This document shows, one piece after another, positions 1 through 8,551 of a stretch of 22,646 nt of DNA. The DNA comes from Actinoallomurus sp045806665 (GTDB taxonomy: Bacteria > Actinomycetota > Actinomycetes > Streptosporangiales > Streptosporangiaceae). Every line of letters begins with the position of its first letter. Within the stretch, counting starts at the first letter, position 1. The notes beneath the pieces were generated by a model. It saw only the letters and a list, made by a program, of their open reading frames with translations, had not been told where the DNA came from and did no database searches. A program made the translations under genes and the position numbers. The stretch is from contig JBJMIW010000269.1 of the NCBI GenBank assembly GCA_045806665.1, positions 1 through 22,646 of the forward strand. Reading direction: 5' to 3'.

Positions 1-575
1 CATGAGTGCGTTCATCCGAGGTGCCTGCGGAGCAGTGAGCACCTCCCGGATGCCCCTCGGCCGTGAACACCTCATCGAACAAAGCGGTGAACTTGCTGTC
101 CCGGTCCCTGATCAAGAATCGGAAGCCGCCGGCTCGATCGCCCAGGTCGAGGATCAGGTTGCGGGCGTGCTGCGCGACCCCGCTGGCCGTCGGGTTCGCT
201 GTGACCCCCAGGACGTGAACGCGACGCGTGGCATGTTTGACTACCGCAAAGCAGTACAGCCGGGCGAGCGTGATCGTCTCCACGCTGAAGAAGTCGCAGG
301 CCAACATCCCGGACGCCTGGGCCTTGAGGAACTGGGCCCAGGTCAGGTCGCTGCGCCGAGGTGCGGGATCGAACCCGGCCTTCTTCAAGATCGCCCAGAC
401 GGTGGCTGGGGAAGCCTTCCGGCCCAGACCGGCGATCTCGCCGGCGATGCGGCGATATCCCCAGGTCGGGTTCTCGGTCGCTAACCGCAGGATCAGGTCC
501 CGGATCGTTGGCCGGATCGATGGTCGTTCCGGCCCGCGCTTGGGGTAGGTCCAGCGTCGTTTCACCAGGTCATCC
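1..575 (-). pseudogene. IS transposase (integrase core), truncated and frameshifted
   Basis: Read on the minus strand, the frame from about 575 down to 57 gives a helix-turn-helix/integrase transposase with the blocks KRRWTYPKRGP, NPTWGYRRIAGEIAGLG, WAQFLKAQASGMLACDFF, RRVHVLGVTANP and RFLIRDRDSKFTALFDEVF. These are the rve-type catalytic core (first Asp in ACDFF, second in IRDRDSKF) of a transposase common in actinomycetes. It is homologous to the intact-length copy at 19306-20368. The frame breaks at the G run complementary to 53-56: one extra G shifts the reading, and removing it restores GIREVLTAPQAPRMNAL. The N-terminal part expected before the LVKRRW block is absent; upstream sequence beyond about 575 does not resemble the family. 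The C-terminal end lies outside the window. Identification as a family remnant is firm; whether the extra base is a true mutation is not certain. Confidence 0.85.
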
Positions 576-1191
576 CTGAAGGAGCGGGGTCGGTCAAGTC
601 GCCGAGGATGGGCGGTTTTGGTTCGCGCTGACCGTTTCTTCGAGTGGATGGCGGGCTGATTTCGGGCGTGCCGAGGTCGGGGGCGGGGTCAAGGTGGAGC
701 GCCCTACCGGACGAACGACCTTGAGGCCGCCCCGGACCTCGGTGAAGGCTTGGTGAGCCCGGAGGCCATCGTTTGTGTGGAGTTGTCGGCCCCATGGGCG
801 GCCCGTCGGGTGGCAGGCTCGCGGCTGCGGTCATTCCTTCGCCTGGATCCTCCCTGAGGCGGGAGGGGCATGGGGCGTTTCACGTGCGGCCTGGCGGGGT
901 CAATCAGCGGCGCGTTCTCGCCACCGGACCGGTGGGGAACACCTTGACCGCGTGAGATGTCTTCATCGCATCAGCGTCGTCCAGGTTGACGCCGGTTCAG
1001 GACGGTTCGGGAATGGCGTGTGCTCCCGTGCTGCCCGCTCCCGGTGGAAGCACGGGAGCACGAATGGGGGAGCAGCCGCGTGGGCGTAACGCGGGTTGAC
1101 CCGTCAGGTCTTTGATGACCGTCCGGCCCGCTGGCTGGCCCGGATGTCGGCGATGTCTAACCAACCGGAGCTGAACGCGGTCGCTGCAGCC
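576..1191. other. Unassigned intergenic stretch, hairpin-rich
   Basis: No convincing gene is visible in about 600 bases between the transposase remnant and the glycosidase terminator. Open frames here are short and lack a recognisable family. The stretch holds several potential hairpins, including a perfect 13-bp stem at 1020-1061 and shorter ones near 851-871 and 921-934. A plus-strand frame around 1095-1170 reads like protein (VFDDRPARWLARMSAMSNQPEL), but I cannot place it and it has no clear start. The region may be debris of a mobile element or a structured RNA; neither is established. Confidence 0.5.
1020..1061. repeat. Perfect 13-bp inverted repeat (hairpin)
   Basis: GTGCTCCCGTGCT at 1020-1032 is exactly complementary to AGCACGGGAGCAC at 1049-1061, with a 16-nt loop. 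It has no flanking T tract and no adjacent gene end, so it is not clearly a terminator. It may be a structural element of a decayed mobile element or RNA. Confidence 0.6.
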
Positions 1192-1226
1192 CCCAGTCCG
1201 GTACGGGCCAGCCGTACCGGACTGGG
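1192..1226 (-). terminator. Strong hairpin terminator of the glycosidase operon
   Basis: A perfect 15-bp inverted repeat, CCCAGTCCGGTACGG at 1192-1206 and its complement at 1212-1226, encloses a 5-nt loop. It begins 9 bases beyond the stop codon of the GH2 gene on the minus strand. A U tract is absent, as is usual for actinomycete terminators. Confidence 0.85.
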
Positions 1227-1235
1227 AGATCTCGG

Positions 1236-3854
1236 TCAGGAGATCGGTATCGAGGTGGTGGGAACGTTGTAGCCGCGCACTCGGAGATAGGGTGCCTGGC
1301 CGTTAAGGTCGCTCGTCCGGTACGTGGCGGTGATGGTGGTGGATTCACCCGGCCAGAGCGAGACGTAGTTGTCGGTGTAGGTGACAGGGACGACCTCATA
1401 GCCGCCGTTGCCCACCGTGACCTCGGGTCGTACGAAGAACGCGAGGTTCGTGGCGCTGTTGTTGGTGAGCTTGATGGTGACCGTTTCCTGCTCGCCGGAC
1501 GTACTCCGTGAGACCGTGCTGGCCAGGCTCGTGTTCGACGGCAGGCTGTTCAGTCCGCTGAGGTTGGCGTAGGTCTTGGTGGCCGTCGAGTACCAGTTGG
1601 ACTTGTTGCCCAGTGTGTCGGCCTGCGTCGAGTACCAGTAGAGGTTGTTGCTCACGACCGTGCCGGTGGAGTCCTTCAGCTGGAGCCGGATGAGGTATGT
1701 CGGCGACAGGCCGCTGAGCGACGGGAGCGTGAGGACCTGGGTCGGGGCGTTCGCCGGAGCGGTGACCTGCGCTGAGGTGGTGTACTGCTGCGTCAGGTCA
1801 GGCACGTTGTAGGCGGTCGCCGTCGCCGTCAGCCCGCTGCGGTCGGCAAGGGTCGAGTTGACGATGAAGACTTTCTTGGTGGCGTAGTCGTAGCTGATGT
1901 GCAGCGGCTCGTTGGCCTTCTTGGTGCCGAAGTACCCGCCGCTGGGCTTGAAGTAGTAGTCGTACAGGTTCCAATGGACCGAGGGCCAGGCGTTGTTCAG
2001 CATCCAGAAGATCGTGCCGAACGACTGGCTGTATTCGTGCGCGCTCCACGCCTCGAAGAACGCCCTGGTGTTCTCGTAGTTCTGCAACTCCCCCTTCTTG
2101 GAGTAGTCCGCCGCGCTCGTGGCCGTGCCGTAGCGGCCGTCGATGGCCTTGTTGAACGCGGTGGTGTTGTTGAAGGTGTTGCCGGAGCCCGCGTGGTAGT
2201 TCCAAGCGGTGCCGAGCGGCCACTGGTCGGCCGGGGCGAGGAAGCGCTGCACGCTTTCGAGCGGCGGCGGGGATTCGGTGCCTTCCTCCGCTGTGGTGCC
2301 GAACGCGCTGCCGTTCTTGGTGGTGTCCCACCAGAGAACCGGCGGCTCCCAGACGTACGGGCCGTCCATCTTCATGCCCGCGTTGGCGTTCGACCAGGTC
2401 GCGACGTTGTCGAGGGTGGGGTTCTGCCAGTGCAGTGCGGCGGCGATGTTCTTGTACTGCGTCAGGTGCGCCGCGGTCGGCGGCTGGTCGCTGCCGTACG
2501 TCCACAAGAAGCCACTGGCATGGGCGCGCAGGGCCCGCATCTGGCTGTCGAGAGAAGCCTGCGCCACCTGGTCCTGCTCGGTCGACCAGCCGGTGTCGTT
2601 CTCCCACGCGCTGCAGCAGACGAAGCCGGCCATGATCATGATTCCGGCCTTGTCCGCAAGGTCGTACAGCTCCTCATTGCCGAGCGTGCCCTCGAACCGG
2701 ATCGTGTTGAGGCCCATGTCCTTGACGTACTGGATGTGCGCCGCGTTGGTCTTGGTGTCCCAGCGCTGGAGCAGGTCCCACACGTAGCCGCCGCCGCGGA
2801 AGAGGATGTTCTTCCCGTTGACCTTGTAACCGGCGAACGAGGTGCCGTTCACGGTGGTTCGATAGTCGGTGAACTGCCGGATCCCGAAGTCGATCGCCTT
2901 GCTGTCCGAGGTGGCTCCGCCAGCCGTCGCGGACAGGCTGAGCCGGTAGAGTTCTGGGCTGCCGTACTGGTACGGCCACCACAGAACCGGGTTCGTCACG
3001 TGGATCGGGTCGAAGGCGATCTCCCGTCGTTCGCCCGCGTTCAGGGTGACGTCCTTGCTGAACGAGAGCGTCGGCTGACCGGGTTTGGTGATGGTGCCGC
3101 TGATCGTCGTGGTGACCGGGGCGTTGGTTCCGTTCACGGCGTCCGCGTAGACGGTGAGGTCCGCCGCGTCGGTGGCGGGCAGCGGCAGGGTCGTCTTGAC
3201 GTACGGATCCCTCAAGGCGACCGGTCCGGTCGTGTCCAGCAGCGTCTTGCCCCAGATGCCGGCGTTCATGTCGGGAGCTTCGGGGTTCCAGTCCACCGTG
3301 CAGACGGACAGGTCCTTGCAGGCGTGTGCGGGTGGTGTCACCAGGATGGCCAGGGCGTTGGGTGCTCCGGGACGGATGATGTCGGTGACGTTGTACTCGT
3401 GGGTCGCCAGCGTGCCGACGGCGTTGGCGTCGAGCTGCGTCCCGTTCAGCCAGATCTGCGCCCGGTAGCTGATCCCCTTGAAGCGGAGCCAGTACACCTG
3501 TCCGGGCGATGTGGCTGAGGCCGTGAACTGGCCGCGGAACCACCAGTTCTGACCGGTCAGGTCTGGGACGTTCTTGAGGTTCTGCCCGAAGTAGATGTTC
3601 TGGTAGACGTTGTTGGCGACGAGCCCGGCCAGCACGGTCGACGGCAGGGAAATGGGATTCCAGCCGGTCGTGCCGTACCCGACCTGAGAGATGGTCGCGC
3701 CGGTGTCGGATAGGCCGTTGGCCGACCGCAGCGCCCATCCCGACGTGAGCTCGGTGGAGTCGACGGTGGCGGCCCCGGCGCCGCCGGGTTGAGCGACGCC
3801 GACGGCGAACAGCAGGGTCAGAGTTGCGGCCAGAATCGTGACGATTCTCTTCAC
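1236..3854 (-). CDS. Secreted GH2 exo-beta-D-glucosaminidase-like hydrolase
   Basis: An 872-residue exported glycoside hydrolase of family 2, most like the exo-1,4-beta-D-glucosaminidase (CsxA) branch, which removes GlcN from the non-reducing end of chitosan oligomers. A signal peptide occupies roughly residues 1-29 (MKR, hydrophobic core, GAGAA). The N-terminal sugar-binding-like domain includes NVYQNIYFG and NWWFRGQF. The barrel holds GLNTIRFEG and YGSDQPP; Asp456 in the SD motif corresponds to the unusual Asp acid/base of this branch, where most GH2 enzymes have Asn-Glu. Glu523 or Glu524 (TAEEG) is the likely nucleophile. Immunoglobulin-like domains follow the barrel. The start is GTG, 9 bases after the GH20 stop, with AGGAG six bases upstream, and the GH20 stop codon lies in this ribosome binding site, so the pair is probably translationally coupled. 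Exact substrate is inferred; other GH2 specificities such as beta-mannoside remain possible. Confidence 0.85.
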   Translation of the reverse strand: MKRIVTILAATLTLLFAVGVAQPGGAGAATVDSTELTSGWALRSANGLSDTGATISQVGYGTTGWNPISLPSTVLAGLVANNVYQNIYFGQNLKNVPDLTGQNWWFRGQFTASATSPGQVYWLRFKGISYRAQIWLNGTQLDANAVGTLATHEYNVTDIIRPGAPNALAILVTPPAHACKDLSVCTVDWNPEAPDMNAGIWGKTLLDTTGPVALRDPYVKTTLPLPATDAADLTVYADAVNGTNAPVTTTISGTITKPGQPTLSFSKDVTLNAGERREIAFDPIHVTNPVLWWPYQYGSPELYRLSLSATAGGATSDSKAIDFGIRQFTDYRTTVNGTSFAGYKVNGKNILFRGGGYVWDLLQRWDTKTNAAHIQYVKDMGLNTIRFEGTLGNEELYDLADKAGIMIMAGFVCCSAWENDTGWSTEQDQVAQASLDSQMRALRAHASGFLWTYGSDQPPTAAHLTQYKNIAAALHWQNPTLDNVATWSNANAGMKMDGPYVWEPPVLWWDTTKNGSAFGTTAEEGTESPPPLESVQRFLAPADQWPLGTAWNYHAGSGNTFNNTTAFNKAIDGRYGTATSAADYSKKGELQNYENTRAFFEAWSAHEYSQSFGTIFWMLNNAWPSVHWNLYDYYFKPSGGYFGTKKANEPLHISYDYATKKVFIVNSTLADRSGLTATATAYNVPDLTQQYTTSAQVTAPANAPTQVLTLPSLSGLSPTYLIRLQLKDSTGTVVSNNLYWYSTQADTLGNKSNWYSTATKTYANLSGLNSLPSNTSLASTVSRSTSGEQETVTIKLTNNSATNLAFFVRPEVTVGNGGYEVVPVTYTDNYVSLWPGESTTITATYRTSDLNGQAPYLRVRGYNVPTTSIPIS

Positions 3855-3863
3855 GGAGGGCTC

Positions 3864-5468
3864 CTAAGAACCTGACGGCCAGGAAATCTGGGTGGAGGGG
3901 TAGTAGTTGAGGCCCATGACGTGCCAGCGCGGGCCCTGTGCGCCGAGCCGTTGCGTGAACGCCTTCCAGTCGTGAGTGCTCATCGGCGACCAGCCCAGCT
4001 CGGCGATGGCCGGCAGCCGCGGGAAGGCCATGTACTCGACGTCGGAAAGCGTGCGGATGGTCTCGGTCCACAGCGGCGCCTCGACCCCGCGCACCTGTCC
4101 GGAGGGAACACCGGACAGGTAGGCGCCCGGGTCCCAGCCGTAGGCGTCCTTGACGTCGATGAAGCCGGCCCACTTCTGCCCGAGCACCGTGCTCGAGTTG
4201 TACTTCATGTCGAGATAGGTGCGGTTGGCCGGTGACATGATGAGCGTCGTGCCCTGCTGGGCAGCCGTGGCCACCGCGCTGTCACGCGTGGTGGTGCCCC
4301 AGAACTGGGCGACCGTGGACGGCAGCGGCGTGGCGCGCACGATGTCGTGCCAGCCGACGACCGTCTTGCCGTGCGCGGCGACGATCTGCTGGGCCCGGTT
4401 GATGAACGCGGCGTAGTCCGCGGGCGCGGTCGACTGCGCCTCGTCACCGCCGATGTGGATGTATGGCCCCTGCGTGAGCGCGGCGAGCTCGCCGATCACC
4501 TGATCGATGAACGTGTAGGTGATGTCTTTGGAGGTGCATAGCGAGCTGAAGCCGACATCGGTGCCCGTATAGAGCGGCGGGGCGACTCCGTTGCAGTTCA
4601 GCTCGGCGTACGAGGCGAGCGCCGCGTTGGTGTGCCCGGGCATGTCGATCTCCGGGACGATCGTGATCTGGTGCCTGGCGGCGTAGGCGACGATCTGCCG
4701 GTAGTCATCCTGTGTGTAGTAACCGCCCGGGTCGCCGCCGACCGCCGTGCTCCCGCCGTACGCGGCGAGGTTCGGCCAGCTGTTGATGGCGATCCGCCAT
4801 CCCTGGTCGTCGGACAGGTGCAGGTGCAGGTAGTTCACCTTGTACAGGGAGATCTCATCGATGTAGCGCTCGACCGTCGCCACGTTGAAGAAGTGCCGCG
4901 CCACGTCGAGCATGGCGCCCCGGTGGGCGAATCTCGGATAGTCGACGATGTGCCCGCCGGCGACGGGCCACGGCCCGGGCTGGACCGTGGTCGCGTCGGC
5001 GGGGTACGGCAGCAGCTGGCGCAGCGTCTGGACACCGGCGAACAGGCCTAAGGGCTGGTTCGCGCGGACAACGATCGACGCGGCGGTGACATCGAGCTGG
5101 TAGCCGTCGCCGCCTACGCCGGAGGGCGCGCCGGACAGCAGCAGGGAGATGCCATCCGTCGCGCTGCTGCCGGAGGTGACGGGCAGCAGGAAGCCGGTGG
5201 ACCGGCGCAGGGTCTGGGCCAGAGAGTCGCCGATCTCGGCCGCGGCGGCCGACCCCGGCTCCGTGTAGATGGCGGTCGAGTCGATGATCGTGTAGGTAAC
5301 GCCGTTCGTCGGGGTCGCAGAGACGGGCGCCGGAACGACCGAGCTGAGCGGGATCGGAGAGGACACCGCCGCGTGAACTGCCGATCTGACGCCGCCCGGG
5401 CTTACCGCGACGGTCGCGACGGTGACCACGATGACCGAGAGCAGGCGACGTGCGCTGCCGACTTTCAT
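3864..5468 (-). CDS. Secreted GH20 beta-N-acetylhexosaminidase
   Basis: A 534-residue exported family 20 hexosaminidase that releases terminal GlcNAc (or GalNAc) from oligosaccharides by substrate-assisted catalysis. Residues 1-33 form a signal peptide. A GH20 N-terminal alpha/beta domain precedes the barrel. The barrel shows RGAMLDVARHFF (about 183-194), LHLHLSDDQGWR, EIDMPGHT, and the catalytic pair Asp342-Glu343 in HIGGDEA, then WTETIRTLSDVEYMAFPRLPAIAELGW. I chose ATG at 5468 over the longer frame opening at 5660, because it has GGAGG five bases upstream and starts directly at the signal peptide. It is first gene of the operon with the GH2 enzyme. An operator-like palindrome lies 85-103 bases upstream (5553-5571). 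Family assignment is firm; preference for chitin versus other glycans is not visible. Confidence 0.93.
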   Translation of the reverse strand: MKVGSARRLLSVIVVTVATVAVSPGGVRSAVHAAVSSPIPLSSVVPAPVSATPTNGVTYTIIDSTAIYTEPGSAAAAEIGDSLAQTLRRSTGFLLPVTSGSSATDGISLLLSGAPSGVGGDGYQLDVTAASIVVRANQPLGLFAGVQTLRQLLPYPADATTVQPGPWPVAGGHIVDYPRFAHRGAMLDVARHFFNVATVERYIDEISLYKVNYLHLHLSDDQGWRIAINSWPNLAAYGGSTAVGGDPGGYYTQDDYRQIVAYAARHQITIVPEIDMPGHTNAALASYAELNCNGVAPPLYTGTDVGFSSLCTSKDITYTFIDQVIGELAALTQGPYIHIGGDEAQSTAPADYAAFINRAQQIVAAHGKTVVGWHDIVRATPLPSTVAQFWGTTTRDSAVATAAQQGTTLIMSPANRTYLDMKYNSSTVLGQKWAGFIDVKDAYGWDPGAYLSGVPSGQVRGVEAPLWTETIRTLSDVEYMAFPRLPAIAELGWSPMSTHDWKAFTQRLGAQGPRWHVMGLNYYPSTQISWPSGS

Positions 5469-5552
5469 GGACGCCTCCAGATGCTGTGCGGAGCGCCGCC
5501 CCCGGACACTACGAGCCGTCTGACCGAGACGATAAGCGGCCCAAGAAATCAA

Positions 5553-5571
5553 GTAAAGGAGTCTTCCTAAC
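5553..5571. promoter_or_regulatory. Putative ROK-repressor operator, glycosidase operon
   Basis: The plus strand reads GTAAAGGAGTCTTCCTAAC, an imperfect 19-bp palindrome (6 of 9 pairs). It matches the site at 10436-10454 (GTAGGGGAGGGTCCCTAAC) at 14 of 19 positions, in the same orientation relative to its operon and at almost the same distance from the start codon. The palindromic GTTAGGA/TCCTAAC arms resemble operators of actinobacterial ROK repressors, and a ROK repressor gene lies at 10524-11747. Binding is inferred. Confidence 0.65.
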
Positions 5572-5697
5572 AAACTTCTCCTTCGGCCATGTTCTTCGCC
5601 CATCCGGGCAACCCATGGCAACGCGGCACCAATGAGAACACTGATGTCCCAGGGCGTCATGGCCTGCGGGAAGTGCGATCAGCCGGACGTTTGCGCC

Positions 5698-6267
5698 TGC
5701 CGAAAATCTCATCCGTCCTGGTGAGGGAGTCGTGTGGGGCGGGGGATGTTGTCAACGGCTGTGGTTGGCGATGGCCATCCGCGGGCCAGCCGGTCAGTGC
5801 GGCATGATGTCGGGTCGTGCTGTTGCGACTTGGCTACCTGACCGTGTCGAACATCTTCGGCATGTTGCGCTTGCTGCCGATGGGGGAGCGGGACAAGGAC
5901 GTGGAGATCCTCGCCTTGCGCCATCAGATCGCGGTGTTGGAGCGCTAACCAGGCAAACAAAGGGTGCGGTTCACCCCAGGCGATAGCGCCTTCCTTGCGG
6001 CATTTCTGTGCCGGCTGCCAACGCATGTGTTACGACGGATGAGACTGCTCGTGCGCCCGGAAACGGTGCTGCGATGGCACGCGACCTGATAGCCCGTCGG
6101 CATGCATTTCAATGCCCACCGTCCCCACCGCGCCCTGAACCAAGCCAGCCCGCTCGGGCCGTTACCCGACCCGATTGACGCCGACATCAAGGTCATCCGA
6201 CGGGACCGGCTCGGTGGTCTGCTACACGAATACTCCCAGGTCGCATAGGGCGGCCGAATTTTCGGCA
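5698..6267 (+). mobile_element. Decayed IS element with 10-bp terminal repeats
   Basis: TGCCGAAAAT at 5698-5707 is repeated in inverted orientation at 6258-6267, bracketing the transposase remnant at 5818-6248. The 570-bp length is about half of a complete element, matching the missing central part of the transposase. The right end (GGCCGAATTTTCGGC) is closely similar to the IS end at 17140-17155. Confidence 0.65.
5818..6248 (+). pseudogene. IS transposase remnant with internal deletion
   Basis: From GTG at 5818 the frame gives an N-terminal transposase segment: LLRLGYLTVSN, then LRLLPMGERDKDVEILALRHQ. It stops at TAA after VLER, where the family continues with Gln. Reading through, the frame continues PGKQRVRFTPGD and RPETVLRWH to about 6084, then loses one base (family consensus WHRDLIARRHA). 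The C-terminal end is recovered in another frame at about 6103-6248: HFNAHRPHRALNQASP, IKVIRRDRLGGLLHEY, SQVA and TAG. The central integrase catalytic core is deleted, so the gene is dead. A matching C-terminal tail occurs at 17159-17214 on the minus strand. Confidence 0.85.
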
Positions 6268-6290
6268 CCGACAGGCTGCGCGGTGACCGG

Positions 6291-6405
6291 GTGATCCGCT
6301 GGACGACAACGCTCAGCGTGGTCGTGCTGGCCGTGATCGCGGCGATCGTGTCGTATCGGCACATGTATCTGCTGGTGCGGCGGTACGGGGAGACGTCCTG
6401 GACAC
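6291..6405 (+). pseudogene. DUF2637-like membrane protein fragment
   Basis: From GTG at 6291 the plus strand reads IRWTTTLSVVVLAVIAAIVS, one membrane segment, followed by YRHMYLLVRRYGETSW. This matches the start of DUF2637-type membrane proteins, which accompany replication and transfer genes of actinomycete plasmids and integrative elements; the SxxHMxxLVxxHGxxxW pattern is the recognisable part. After about 6405 the similarity ends and the frame runs antisense into the kinase gene. It is therefore a fragment. Function in transfer is known only loosely for the family. Identification rests on a short stretch. Confidence 0.5.
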
Positions 6406-6461
6406 GGCCGCCGTGTAACTACTCCTGGCACGGATTTCCAAGCGCAACTTGCTCTCGTCAA

Positions 6462-7346
6462 TCACGAGCCGTTCGCGGCGATCCGTGTGGCGAGGGCGAC
6501 CGCGCCGATGAGCGAGGCGTCGTCGATGAAACGCGCCGCCTCGATGGGCGGTGGGAAGGGCACCGCCCCGGCGACGGCGGTCCGCAGGGCGGGCAGGAAG
6601 GCGGTGGCCATGCCCCCGCCGACGACCACGCGCTCGGGGTCGAGGAAGGTGGCCAGGTTGGCGACGGCCATCCCGATCGCGGCCGCCGCGTCGTCCAGCA
6701 GCGTCGCGACCCCCGGCTCGCCGCGGCGCCCGAACAGGTCCGCCGCCGCGACCGGTTCGCCGAGCAACTCCGCGCCGCGCGCCGCGAGACCGCTGCCGGA
6801 GGTGTACTCCTCCAGGGGCGCACGCCCGTCGACATACCCGGGTTCGCCCGGCTCGCGGAGGAAGTAGCCGATCTCCCCGGCCGCCCCATGCGTCCCGGGG
6901 ATCACCCGGCCCCCGGCGATGAGCGCCGCCCCGGTGCCGGTACCGAGGTTGACGTACAGACCGACGTCGGTCCCGGTCAGGCGGCCCCAGTGCAGCTCGG
7001 CCGTCGCGGCGGCGTTGACGTCGTTGTCGATCTCCAGGGCGGGCACACCGAGGCCGTCCCGTAGCAGGGCGGGCAGCGGCAAGTCCTCCCAGCCGGGCAC
7101 GTTCGGCGCGAGCCGCACCCGGCCGTCCCGTACGACCCCGAACGTCGACACTCCGGCCGCCACCAGCCGGCCGGGGGTCGCCGCGACGAGGTCCTGCGCC
7201 GCGCCGACGGCACGGCGCAGCACCTCCTTGGCCCCACCGGCCGCATCTGTCTCGATGCGGGCGGCGCGGAGCCGTTCCCCGGACACGGTGGCGGTCGCCA
7301 GCGCGATCTTGGTCCCGCCGAAGTCGATCCCGAGGACCACGCTCAC
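6462..7346 (-). CDS. ROK-family sugar kinase
   Basis: A 294-residue ROK kinase (glucokinase/N-acetylhexosamine kinase type) expected to phosphorylate the sugar imported by the upstream transporter. The phosphate-binding loop is GIDFGGTK (6-13), the sugar-binding/catalytic motif EIDNDVNAA carries Asp109, the second phosphate motif is GTGTG (135-139), and GAAGEIGYF includes the sugar-contacting Glu158. The zinc-binding CxCGxxGCxE motif found in most ROK kinases is missing: that stretch reads EPGYVDGRAPLEEY, with no Cys. The start is GTG at 7346, overlapping the permease stop by four bases (GTGA), so translation is coupled. It is last in the four-gene operon. Substrate (GlcN, GlcNAc, glucose or another sugar) cannot be fixed from sequence. 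Confidence 0.88.
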   Translation of the reverse strand: MSVVLGIDFGGTKIALATATVSGERLRAARIETDAAGGAKEVLRRAVGAAQDLVAATPGRLVAAGVSTFGVVRDGRVRLAPNVPGWEDLPLPALLRDGLGVPALEIDNDVNAAATAELHWGRLTGTDVGLYVNLGTGTGAALIAGGRVIPGTHGAAGEIGYFLREPGEPGYVDGRAPLEEYTSGSGLAARGAELLGEPVAAADLFGRRGEPGVATLLDDAAAAIGMAVANLATFLDPERVVVGGGMATAFLPALRTAVAGAVPFPPPIEAARFIDDASLIGAVALATRIAANGS

Positions 7347-8551
7347 CGGGCGCCGCCCGGCCGTCCCTTGCGGGCAAGAGAGTCGATCGCGACGGCGAGC
7401 GCTAGCACGCCCGCGGTCACCATGAACCGCACCGAGGAGTTCACGTTCAGCAGCAGCATGCCGTTGGTGATCGACTGGATGACCAGGATGCCGAGGAGCG
7501 CCGCGTACGTGCGCCCGCGCCCGCCGAACAGGCTCGTCCCGCCGATCACCGCCGCGGCGATCGCGTTGAGCAGGATGTCGCTGCCGCCGGAGCTCTGGTT
7601 GACCGCAACGAGGCGGCTGGCGGCCAGGATGCCGCCCGCCGCCGCGAGGCTCGAGGCCGCCACGAACGCCGTGATCCGGATCGCCGTGACGTTGATGCCG
7701 GCCCGGCGTGCCGCCTCGGCATTGCCGCCCACGGCGTAGATCCACCGGCCGCCAACCGTGTGCTGCAGCAGCAGGTCCAGCGCCACGACCAGCGAACCGA
7801 AGATGACCAGCGTCAACGGCACACCGCGATCGCCGTCCAGCACCGCCACCGTGACGGCCAGCACCGCGGCGAGCGCGGCGACCCGCAGGACCGCCCAGAC
7901 CGCGGCCGTCACCGGCAGCCCGGCGGCGGCGCGGGCGCGCCGGGAGACGAGCGCCGCGCCGCCGTACACACCGACGATCACGACGACCAGCACCCAGCTC
8001 AGCGCCGGCGGCAGCCACGAGTCGCTCATCTTCGCGATCGCCCCGTCGAAGGGCAGGTTGATCGTGCCCTCCTTGCCGAGCAGGTAGAGCAGCAGCCCCT
8101 GCCAGCCGATCAGGCCGGCCAGTGTGACCACGAAGGAGGGCATGCCGAGCTTGGTGAACATCAGCCCGTGCAGCAGGCCGATCGCCGCGGAGATGGCAAT
8201 CGCGAGCACGATGGCCAGGGCCGGGTTCAGGCCGTGCTCGACGTTGAAGGTCGCCATGAGCACGGCGCTGAGCCCGCTCACCGACCCGACCGACAGGTCG
8301 ATCTCACCCAGGAGCAGCACCATGATGACGCCGAGGGAGATCGTCCCGGTGGCGGCCATCTGGAGTGCGAGGTTCGTGAGGTTCTCTGCGGACAGGAAGT
8401 GGTCGTTGAGCGTGCCGAAGACGATCGCGATCACCACGAGTCCGGCGATCACCGGCAGCGGCCCCAGGTCGCCGCGGGCCAGGCGGCCGCCGGCGGAGCG
8501 CAGGACGGTGCCGGGCTCGGCCCGGTCCGGCGCGCGAGTCACTGATGCCAT
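7343..8551 (-). CDS. CUT2 sugar ABC transporter permease (XylH/RbsC-like)
   Basis: A 402-residue polytopic membrane protein of the branched-chain amino acid/ribose permease fold. It has about ten to twelve hydrophobic segments starting near residue 32 (PVIAGLVVIAIVFGTL). Family blocks visible are FLSAENLTNL, LGEIDLSVGSV (the conserved first signature after the second helix), GMPSFVVTLAG, AVGGNAEAARRAGINV (the cytoplasmic loop that contacts the ATPase), and AAAVIGGTSLFGGRG. The length and the extra central hydrophobic block (about 175-235) are closer to xylose-type XylH than to RbsC. The start overlaps the ATPase stop by 13 bases and the stop overlaps the kinase start. Transported sugar is unknown; xylose-like similarity does not settle it. 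Confidence 0.9.
   Translation of the reverse strand: MASVTRAPDRAEPGTVLRSAGGRLARGDLGPLPVIAGLVVIAIVFGTLNDHFLSAENLTNLALQMAATGTISLGVIMVLLLGEIDLSVGSVSGLSAVLMATFNVEHGLNPALAIVLAIAISAAIGLLHGLMFTKLGMPSFVVTLAGLIGWQGLLLYLLGKEGTINLPFDGAIAKMSDSWLPPALSWVLVVVIVGVYGGAALVSRRARAAAGLPVTAAVWAVLRVAALAAVLAVTVAVLDGDRGVPLTLVIFGSLVVALDLLLQHTVGGRWIYAVGGNAEAARRAGINVTAIRITAFVAASSLAAAGGILAASRLVAVNQSSGGSDILLNAIAAAVIGGTSLFGGRGRTYAALLGILVIQSITNGMLLLNVNSSVRFMVTAGVLALAVAIDSLARKGRPGGAR

Noticed and set aside
1899..3518. Long plus-strand frame opposite the GH2 gene (539 codons)
   Set aside because: It is an antisense shadow produced by GC-rich third positions; no family motifs, and the minus-strand gene is complete and recognisable.
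3855..3868. CTTAGGAGCCCTCC between GH20 and GH2 as a third ROK operator
   Set aside because: It consists of the GH20 stop and the GH2 ribosome binding site inside an operon; the GTTAGG arm is incomplete, so coincidence is more likely.
5644..5724. Plus-strand 26-codon frame rich in Cys (ACGKCDQPDVCAC) that could be a zinc-ribbon peptide
   Set aside because: No good ribosome binding site, and it runs across the left end of the IS remnant, so it is likely a chance frame.
6402..6416. Hairpin ACACGG-CCG-CCGTGT beyond the kinase gene as a terminator
   Set aside because: Only six pairs with a three-base loop and no T tract, and 46 bases from the stop; too common by chance in high-GC DNA.
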